Below, piece by piece: positions 57,750 to 64,000 of a stretch of DNA of 64,000 nucleotides. This DNA is from a marine gamma proteobacterium HTCC2143 (lineage in GTDB: Bacteria; Pseudomonadota; Gammaproteobacteria; Pseudomonadales; Dasaniaceae), in contig AAVT01000010.1 of assembly GCA_000169075.1 (NCBI GenBank), forward strand, positions 1 to 64,000, given 5' to 3'. Position 1 is the stretch's first letter; each line of letters opens with the position of its first letter. The position numbers were made by a program, and so were the translations under genes. The notes beneath the pieces are model-generated. The model was not told where the DNA came from. It saw nothing but the letters and a program-made list of their open reading frames with translations, and made no database searches.

Positions 57750-59099
57750 GTGACAAGTGCAACACTCACTCACGGCTCAGTTCACACCGGTCTGATGAGT
57801 CTTACAATACCTATGATTTTGGGTATCTCATCGAGCTTGTTTGCTGCCGTATTTGAAACTTGGTTATTGGGCAGAATAAGCACTGAAACTCTCGCTGCCT
57901 ACAGTTTTACTTTTCCCGTGGTCGGCGCGCTGACCTCTTTATCGCTTGGGCTTTCAATTGGTCTCTCAGCAGTGCTCGCCAGAACTGTCGGTGCCGGCGA
58001 CCAAACCGCTATAAAACGCCTTGCAACTGACGGCGTTTTGCTCATGGCTGTAGTCATGACGGTGGTGACGATACTGGGTATTTTAACGATCAAGCCGCTG
58101 TTTACATTGATGGGCGCTCAGCCTGAAACCCTCAAGTTGATTAATGCCTACATGATCATTTGGTATTTCGGTTTGCTTTTTCTTGCATTGCCCTCAATCG
58201 GCGCAAACGCTTTAAGAGCAGCAGGAGACTCCCGTATATCAGGACTTCTAATGGTAGGAGGCGCCGTCTTACAGATGATCCTTGATCCCATTTTGATTTT
58301 AGGTTTGATGGGCGCACCTAAACTGGGTATCGAAGGCGCGGCCTACGCGATGGTGATATCTAGATTTGTCTTATGTATCGTCACTTTTTACGTCTTAGTA
58401 AACTGGAAAAAAATTGTCGAATTTAAGAAGCCCAAGCTACCAGAACTAATTGCCTCCTGGAAAGCGATACTACATGTTGGCTTACCCGCGACTGCCACCA
58501 ATCTGATTGGACCCGTATCAACGGCAATTATTGTGAGTATGCTTGCATCTTACGGCTCAGAGGCTGTTGCCGGCTTTGGTATTGCATCTCGAATTGAAGC
58601 CCTATCGGTCATACCCCTTTTTGCCCTGTCCGCCAGCATCGGGCCTTTTGTCGGTCAAAACTGGGGGGCAAACAAAATTGACCGAGCGAACCAAGCCATG
58701 ATGCTTGCCTTTACTTGGTCATTGTTGTGGGGATTATTCATTGCCGTGCTCTTTTTCTTGTTCAAAGAGCCACTGGTACTTTTTTTCGAAGATGACAAGG
58801 ACGTCGCCGCCTACGCAGCCCTGTACTTGCTCATTGTTCCCTTCAGCTATGGCACATGGGGCGTATTGATGATGGCAAGTGCAACCTTCAATTCATTAGG
58901 GAAACCCCTCGTTTCGACGTCTATGTCAATCGTTCGGATGTTTTTCCTGTATGTGCCGCTTGCCTTTGTTGGTGAATATTTTGGGGGCATAGCCGGCATC
59001 TTTGGCGCTGCCTGTGTTTCCAACATCCTCATGGGGATTGTTGGGTTTACTTTGAATCGTCGGGCCTATGGGCCCAAAGGTTCACAAATTAATCCGTAG
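57750..59099 (+). CDS. MATE-family efflux transporter
   Basis: About 449 residues and about twelve hydrophobic helices. It has an N-terminal GLMSLTIPMILGISSSLFAAVFETWLLGRIS, a mid-protein repeat start (ILHVGLPATATNLIGPVSTAIIV) and GFGIASRIEALSVIPLFALS, all MATE-like. The GTG at 57750 is preferred over a TTG at 57741 by spacing from AAGAAGGG. It would export drugs or metabolites with Na+ or H+ influx. It converges on the selenoprotein gene, 7 bp apart. Confidence 0.88.
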   Translation: MTSATLTHGSVHTGLMSLTIPMILGISSSLFAAVFETWLLGRISTETLAAYSFTFPVVGALTSLSLGLSIGLSAVLARTVGAGDQTAIKRLATDGVLLMAVVMTVVTILGILTIKPLFTLMGAQPETLKLINAYMIIWYFGLLFLALPSIGANALRAAGDSRISGLLMVGGAVLQMILDPILILGLMGAPKLGIEGAAYAMVISRFVLCIVTFYVLVNWKKIVEFKKPKLPELIASWKAILHVGLPATATNLIGPVSTAIIVSMLASYGSEAVAGFGIASRIEALSVIPLFALSASIGPFVGQNWGANKIDRANQAMMLAFTWSLLWGLFIAVLFFLFKEPLVLFFEDDKDVAAYAALYLLIVPFSYGTWGVLMMASATFNSLGKPLVSTSMSIVRMFFLYVPLAFVGEYFGGIAGIFGAACVSNILMGIVGFTLNRRAYGPKGSQINP

Positions 59100-59106
59100 G
59101 CAAACG

Positions 59107-60063
59107 TTAGCGCTTCTCCCCTTTTTCAATTTGTTCGAGTCTCGAGCGTCTGTTCTCAATGCCCGCTAGTCGCAACGCTTCTCGATTGGCATCAGTGATC
59201 GCCATGTAATTGGCTCGCCAAGCCTCTCCTTCATTCCACTTCACTTTGCCAAAACGAATTGTTGGCACTAAGGCCTGTTCGATAAGTTCAAGGGCACTCG
59301 CCACTGATTCGTGCTGTTCAGTTGCTGAGTAAGGATGACCCAGCGGATTTCCTAACGGGATGTCGTTATGTAAATAACGAGGAACACCGCATTTTTCAAC
59401 AATATCGAACCCGCTGCCGATAATGACCGTAGCAATGCCATGTGACTCTAGCTCTCTGGCTGTCAAACTGACAGTCTGATGACAAACAGGTCACAACGGC
59501 ACCAGTATCGCGATGTCGACTTCGTCAGTGATGCAAGCGTCGCGAATCGCGGGCGCGTCACTGTTAAGCGTATTGCTCTGGCTGTATTCAGTTGGAACAA
59601 AATGATAACGCGCCGAAACAGAACCGATAATCCCAGCCGCTGCGAGCTGTTGTAGAGCAACCATGGGTATATAGCTCTCGCGATCTCGTGTATGCGTTGC
59701 TTGTTTGTCCCACGACAACTCATCGGTTCGAAACGTTTCGGGTATCTCATCCAAGGCAAATGAGCCCCCTTGCCGAGACAACTTTGGGATGGTGCCATCA
59801 GGGACAGCCGTGACCACAAATGTAACATTGCATTCGCTTAAAGGTTTACTCAACTGATACCATGGAATAGCGCTATTGTCCGACCACTTGTAGGCGCGAT
59901 CAAACCCTTGCGCCTCATAATAACTGCGGGTTTTTTCGATATACTTAACAGGCTCGTGTTCAAGCCCTCCTTCTATTTTGTATTCGCGTGGCACTGGTAA
60001 GTCCTCCTTCAACAGATAGTTTTCCCAGTCTTTTTTAATGGCCTCACATACAACGAGATCCAT
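59107..60063 (-). CDS. Selenoprotein of the glycine/sarcosine/betaine reductase B-like family (in-frame UGA)
   Basis: One 319-codon gene (318 residues) that default calling splits in two. From ATG at 60061-60063 the frame runs to TGA at 59491-59493 (codon 191) in VDIAILVPL-UGA-PVCHQTVSLTARELESHG and continues in the same frame to 59107. The UGA with Cys194 forms a U-x-x-C redox motif, where Sec or Cys is found in GrdB-like proteins of proteobacteria and actinobacteria. Residues on both sides fit the family (AGIIGSVSARYHFVP; ATVIIGSGFDIVEKCGVPRY). A 6-bp hairpin with a 3-base loop starts 16 bases after the UGA. The physiological reaction in aerobic bacteria is unknown. selABCD must exist elsewhere in the genome; that is not visible here. 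Confidence 0.85.
59460..59474 (-). promoter_or_regulatory. Candidate bacterial SECIS hairpin
   Basis: On the mRNA strand CUGUCA-GUU-UGACAG forms a perfect 6-bp stem with a G-U-containing apical loop, 22 bases after the UGA. That distance is within the usual range for bacterial SECIS elements, which lie inside the coding sequence. SelB binding is inferred only. Confidence 0.6.
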
Positions 60064-60484
60064 TACAGCAGCAGCGATAACTCGCTAATATCAGCTCATA
60101 GCCGACGACCAAACCAGACTCAACTTGACCATGAATACTGGCACCCATGCAACCGCTTAAATTATTCCACGCTATACAGTTAGCAAACTGGATTGCGGCG
60201 ACCTTCCGCCAACACACTTTCACGTGCAGGGTGATGCAGCCAATAAAACGCGTTATCCGAATAGCACTTCAATTGCAGTGACGGCAATACAACAATAGGC
60301 ATAGGATCACGGGCCGTCGTCAACCGCACCCGACTATTACTCAGCAGGCCGGCTAGTATACTTTTTCAAGGGCACTCACAACCCAAGTTGATACGACATC
60401 TATATTGATTCTTAGTACGTCTATTCGGCTTGTTCGCTAACCGGTAGATTGAGTCTGTTGGCGGCCTAGTGGGGTAGAACCCAG
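60064..60484. other. Intergenic region, nothing recognised
   Basis: 421 bp between two minus-strand genes. It probably holds the selenoprotein promoter. No convincing promoter, terminator or ORF. Confidence 0.4.
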
Positions 60485-60982
60485 TTATTCGGTCGCCGAG
60501 TCTAATAGCTTTATTTGCTGGAGAGGACCGGTGATGATTAAAAAACCATGGTCACGGCTCATAGAATACTGATCTGCATTTCTTTGCGCCAACGGCACAT
60601 GACTAACAAGTATGGATTCTAACTGTAGCGCGTCTTCATTGGGCACATAACGCGTGATGTTAGCAAAGTTACCCGTATCATCGAATACCATCAATCGAAT
60701 CCGATCGGCCTTCTCAATACTCCCGGCACGACGATAAATGGCCTCTTTCGCTGCAAACTCTGCCTCGTTCACCCACAAACAAAGCGAAGATTCAAGTAGC
60801 GTAATGTTGTGCTTGGTCGACACAAGATAGTGCCAGAGATCAAAATTGTCTCTTTCCAGTAGACGATAGCTTTTCTGCCCATCGCGATTTTCTACCAGAC
60901 ACTTCACAAGTTGGAAAGATTCTGCAGTCATGGTGCTCGTTTTCTTTTGCATGTATTGATGGACACTAACGTTTTGCGACAA
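60485..60982 (-). CDS. Uncharacterised 165-residue protein
   Basis: A 165-residue soluble protein with no signal peptide or motif that I recognise. It has a mixed alpha/beta pattern (FQLVKCLVENRDGQKSYRLLERDNFDLWHYLV; HGFLIITGPL at the C terminus). An internal ATG at codon 18 could be the true start. It lies divergent to an SDR gene at 61165 and upstream of the selenoprotein on the same strand, so it could be part of the same catabolic region. The upstream spacer is AT-rich. Confidence 0.55.
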   Translation of the reverse strand: MSQNVSVHQYMQKKTSTMTAESFQLVKCLVENRDGQKSYRLLERDNFDLWHYLVSTKHNITLLESSLCLWVNEAEFAAKEAIYRRAGSIEKADRIRLMVFDDTGNFANITRYVPNEDALQLESILVSHVPLAQRNADQYSMSRDHGFLIITGPLQQIKLLDSATE

Positions 60983-61164
60983 TCTACTATAGAAATAGCA
61001 CGATTGGCAATCGCTAACTTATTGTCTGCTCACTGACTGTACAATTAGAATCGCTTAGCAGTAAAGTAACGGACAAGGTTTACTCGGGCCACCTTTTTTC
61101 TATGCCCACAAGCCAATCCATTTATCAACACGGGTAACATCCAGTTACCCAAAGGAGCAAATGT

Positions 61165-61932
61165 ATGTTGCAAGATTTATCAGGCAAAGTTGCGTGGATC
61201 ACCGGCGCGGGGACCGGTATTGGCCAAAGTGGCGCAATCGCATTGGCGCAGGCGGGCATGCATGTCGTATTGTCAGGCCGCCGCAAAGAAAAGCTTGAAG
61301 GCGTTGCCGCTCAGTGTGAAGGCCGTGCAACGATTGAAGAGCTCGACGTTGCGAACCGCGACAGTGTATCAGCGGTCGCGCAAAGCATTATTCAAAAGTT
61401 TGGTCGTATCGATGTCTTGGTAGCCAGTGCTGGTATTAATATAAAAGAACGTAACTGGCACAACGTCTCCTTGGATGATTGGGATTCGGTATTGCGGATT
61501 GATTTGGATGGCGCTTTCTATTGCTGCAAAGCGGTATTGCCGACGATGAAAGAACAGGGTGAGGGGCTGATAATCAATATCTCTTCCTGGGCAGGCAAGC
61601 ATGTCAGCTTAGTAACTGGACCTGCCTACACAGCGGCTAAACATGGTATGAATGCCATGACAGAAAGCATCAACATGGAGGCAGGTAGCTTTGGTGTTCG
61701 GGCCTGTGCTATGTGCCCCGGTGAAGTGGCAACCCCCATTTTGGATAACAGACCGATCCCAGTATCCACCGAAGATCGCGCGAGGATGGTTCAGCCTGAA
61801 GATTGCGGTGACGTGATTCGATTCCTGGCTCAGTTACCCAATCATGTCTGCATTAATGATTTAACGATTAGCCCCACTTACAACCGTGGTTATGTGGCGC
61901 AAGCAAAAGGAACTATACCAGGACCTACTTGA
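61165..61932 (+). CDS. Short-chain dehydrogenase/reductase
   Basis: A 255-residue classical SDR. The cofactor motif TGAGTGIG is at 13-20, ASAG at 87-90 stands in place of NNAG, and the catalytic residues are Ser140/141, Tyr155 and Lys159 (YTAAK). RR after the second strand (SGRRKEK) suggests NADP(H). The start has AAAGGAG 7 bases upstream. It is near monooxygenase, esterase and MDR genes, consistent with oxidation of an alcohol released from an ester or lactone; the substrate is unknown. Confidence 0.9.
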   Translation: MLQDLSGKVAWITGAGTGIGQSGAIALAQAGMHVVLSGRRKEKLEGVAAQCEGRATIEELDVANRDSVSAVAQSIIQKFGRIDVLVASAGINIKERNWHNVSLDDWDSVLRIDLDGAFYCCKAVLPTMKEQGEGLIINISSWAGKHVSLVTGPAYTAAKHGMNAMTESINMEAGSFGVRACAMCPGEVATPILDNRPIPVSTEDRARMVQPEDCGDVIRFLAQLPNHVCINDLTISPTYNRGYVAQAKGTIPGPT

Positions 61933-62320
61933 TAAGGGGGCACGGTAATACCGATTCAGGACCCGCCATAAGCAGCTAATGTCGGCGGGGATACTGACAC
62001 CATTTTCATGACATTGGAGTCGCTTGTTACTCCACACCTTACGCTACCTTGGGCCAACGTCATCTGTATCCCGCCGCAATTGCACACGGTGTTTTCACGA
62101 TGCCAATTAGCAACAAACGCGGGTTTATTCTTCCTTTATTCGCTATCCGATTGAGGTTTATTTAGCCAACTTCATAGCGCTTCGTATCTGCAATAGGCAT
62201 TACAAACCAAGCGACGTATCTAGGGTTTCAGGGTTACGATTTCAACCTCGCCTCTGCCTAGTAAATGACACTAGCTTTCGAACAAACTAGGAGGTGAAAA
62301 AGTATAGCTTTTACAACTAT
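61933..62320. other. Intergenic region, nothing recognised
   Basis: 388 bp between the convergent SDR and serine hydrolase genes. No hairpin with a U-tract was seen and no ORF is worth calling. Confidence 0.4.
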
Positions 62321-63499
62321 TTAATCCCGCGCTAAGTGCTCAGATATCGCTCTCATCGCCATAAAACCATCCTGGAATAGTGGACTCACGGACTCTGGGT
62401 GTGTTGAAAGTTTGACAATCACCACTTGGTTTTGCATGTTCATATAAATGACCTGACCATGGATGCCGATAGCCACTAGAACTCCTTTCTCAGCATCTTC
62501 AACCCAAACCTGGTTTCGATAATGACCACCAGGCATCATTGCACCATAGTCGCTCGCGGCAAAATTGATTCTAGCGTGGTCGTCAGCATAGCGAGTGTCA
62601 TTGATCCATTGCCTTGGCACAATTTGCTCTCCGTTGTATTCACCCTGCTGAATCATCATTTGGCCAAACCGAGCAAGGTCGCGTGCACAAGCATTCATCC
62701 CTGCGCCAACGTAGGGAAATCCAGTAGGATCTACCACTATCGCTGCGTCCTGTTGCGGGCCCAATTTTTGCCAAATATCACGTTGTAATTGCTCCTGTAA
62801 ATTAACCGTCCCCGCTCGCTCTAGTATCATACCTAAAACGTTGGTTAAGACAGTTCGGTAGTGATATTTTTCACCGTTACTTTGCTCAGTTTCAGTGAGT
62901 GTTGCAGCATAGGCAAGGAGGTTTGTTGCAGATTCTTTGGTCCTTAATGCTGGACGCCAACCTACAACTGCAGCCTCTACCCAGAAGTCCGCAGATGGGT
63001 CTGCATAATCCTCGCCATATTTTGGCGCGGCGGTCATATCCAGTAAATGCCGAATAGTGGATTCTGAAAAGGCAGTGCCTACCAGTTCAGCAATATGCTT
63101 GGTGACTAAATCAGTTTCCCGAATCAACCCTTTTGCTATGTGAATACCCGCCAACATGCCAACGAATGACTTGGTAACAGAGTTGAGCAAATGAAAACTA
63201 TCCGCTGCCATGCCGTTCGCATAGTGCTCACATAATATTGCATTATCTTTCACGACAATAAATGCGTCTGTATAACCGTCTTCTAACATCTGATTTACAG
63301 CCCTCGGCGAACCGCCCGCGCCTTCGTAAGTCAGACCGAATATATCTTTTTTGTTAGCCTCAAATGTAGCGCTCGGCCCGGGCCCGCGACGAAGCCGAGC
63401 GGTTGCGAAGAGCGATTGAACGTGTTGGAATGATTGACGGTTCTGTGGAGGGTAACCCCAATTATCAACCGTGAATTGTCGACCCATGTGCTCCGTCAT
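62321..63499 (-). CDS. Serine hydrolase of the beta-lactamase/6-aminohexanoate-dimer-hydrolase type
   Basis: 392 residues from the ATG at 63499 (GAGG 7 bases upstream); a longer frame runs to 63559. It has the SxxK motif SVTK (Ser107 and Lys110 from this start), a YHYRTVLTNVLG segment where the family has Tyr-x-Asn, and a downstream HGQ in place of the KTG box. This is the pattern of class C beta-lactamase-fold esterases such as 6-aminohexanoate-dimer hydrolase. No signal peptide, so cytosolic hydrolysis of an ester or amide is likely rather than antibiotic resistance. Confidence 0.85.
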   Translation of the reverse strand: MTEHMGRQFTVDNWGYPPQNRQSFQHVQSLFATARLRRGPGPSATFEANKKDIFGLTYEGAGGSPRAVNQMLEDGYTDAFIVVKDNAILCEHYANGMAADSFHLLNSVTKSFVGMLAGIHIAKGLIRETDLVTKHIAELVGTAFSESTIRHLLDMTAAPKYGEDYADPSADFWVEAAVVGWRPALRTKESATNLLAYAATLTETEQSNGEKYHYRTVLTNVLGMILERAGTVNLQEQLQRDIWQKLGPQQDAAIVVDPTGFPYVGAGMNACARDLARFGQMMIQQGEYNGEQIVPRQWINDTRYADDHARINFAASDYGAMMPGGHYRNQVWVEDAEKGVLVAIGIHGQVIYMNMQNQVVIVKLSTHPESVSPLFQDGFMAMRAISEHLARD

Positions 63500-63727
63500 T
63501 AGAACCTCACAATAGTGATTGTTGAGTAAGCAATTATGGCTTAAGGAAACACTATCCAACCGTTAGCTGTCAAGTTAACGATTAGAATCCCAACCTAACA
63601 AGAAGCAACAGAGAAAAATTTCAAACGGTTAGATACCAAGCACGTTCCTGCTGTCACCTTATCATGACTAAAAGTTGCAAGTTAAGACTAGTTTTGTCAA
63701 CCAAATGGATTTAGGTAGCACTCTGGT

Positions 63728-64000
63728 TTAATTTTTTAGTTTCTTTTCCTTTTTTTCAAAGGCTAGCCCCACCAAGTCCGCGAAGCCCTGAGGGAACAAC
63801 CTCACTAATAAATCAATGACGACGGCGTCCTTACCCACTAATTGGCGCTTTCGGTTTTTTCTTATGCCGCCAATTATAATCTTCGCTGCTTTCTCTGGAC
63901 TAGTTCCGGCGACTCTATCAAACTCTTGCGCCAAGTCGGCTTTATCTTCACCACCCTTTGCAAAACGAGCATTACGCACGATATTGGTTTTAATACCACC
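63728..64000 (-). CDS. C-terminal part of an SDR, cut by the window edge
   Basis: The frame is open from the window end and reads GGIKTNIVRNARFAKGG, the usual SDR substrate-loop start (GxxxTxI), followed by SPEKAAKIIIGGIRKNRKRQLVG, a common SDR C terminus. The Rossmann core lies beyond position 64000. The tail ends with a Lys-rich segment. It likely belongs to the same catabolic region as the neighbouring SDR and hydrolase genes. Confidence 0.8.
   Translation of the reverse strand, partial: GGIKTNIVRNARFAKGGEDKADLAQEFDRVAGTSPEKAAKIIIGGIRKNRKRQLVGKDAVVIDLLVRLFPQGFADLVGLAFEKKEKKLKN

Noticed and set aside
57561..57773. Minus-strand frame ending GVDYTHLASI, vaguely like an outer-membrane protein tail
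   Set aside because: Overlaps the MATE start and its ribosome site, with no start signal or homology I can name.
62321..63499. Serine hydrolase considered as a beta-lactamase resistance gene
   Set aside because: No signal peptide and no KTG box, and the context is catabolic.

Overview
The window looks like a chromosome segment of a motile, polarly flagellated marine gammaproteobacterium. The evidence is a FlrA/FlrB/FlrC (FleQ/FleS/FleR) sigma54 cascade, sigma28 (FliA) promoters, a large secreted PKD-subtilase, an arsenosugar-type locus and a Baeyer-Villiger-type catabolic locus. A Cellvibrionales/Spongiibacteraceae-like host is my guess from this mix, not something the sequence proves. No insertion sequence, prophage, CRISPR array, tRNA or rRNA was seen.

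Layout. 0-8.7 kb: the tail of an unknown gene, a YheT-like hydrolase, a FleN/FlhG-like ATPase with a long C-terminal extension and a short DUF484-like ORF downstream, then an HDOD-kinase / REC-PAS-GGDEF-EAL pair with overlapping genes, and a lipoprotein. 8.7-15.3 kb: a membrane protein, a phage-lysozyme-like protein that appears to lack its catalytic Glu, and the regulators flrC, flrB and flrA. 15.5-20.1 kb: fliS diverging from fliC-flaG-fliD-fliT. 20.1-31.4 kb (minus strand): flgBCDE, a terminator, then flgFGHIJKL. 31.6-35.4 kb: cheR and cheV, both broken, and flgA, flgM, flgN. 35.6-38.8 kb: subtilase lipoprotein. 38.9-41.2 kb: arsS with two glycosyltransferases. 42-47.5 kb: hydroxypyruvate isomerase, a host-attachment-like protein, a Lon-like protease, a Usp-like protein and queC. 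48-64 kb: aldose 1-epimerase, carboxylesterase, flavin monooxygenase, MDR oxidoreductase, methyltransferase, MATE pump, a selenoprotein of the GrdB family, SDRs and a beta-lactamase-fold hydrolase.

How it fits together. Promoter motifs can be read directly. GG-N10-GC sigma54 sites lie before flrB, fliD, flgF, flgB and flgA. TAAA-N15-GCCGATAA-type sigma28 sites lie before fliC, fliS and flgM. Together they give a textbook class II-III-IV flagellar hierarchy under FlrA. The structural genes look intact, but cheV carries two compensating frameshifts and cheR an in-frame amber at codon 18.

The most notable single item is at 59107-60063. Two ORFs annotated by default as separate are one gene with an in-frame UGA inside a U-x-x-C motif, followed by a compact hairpin at SECIS-like distance. 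It is best read as a selenocysteine protein of the glycine/sarcosine/betaine reductase B-like family, set among monooxygenase, esterase and dehydrogenase genes.
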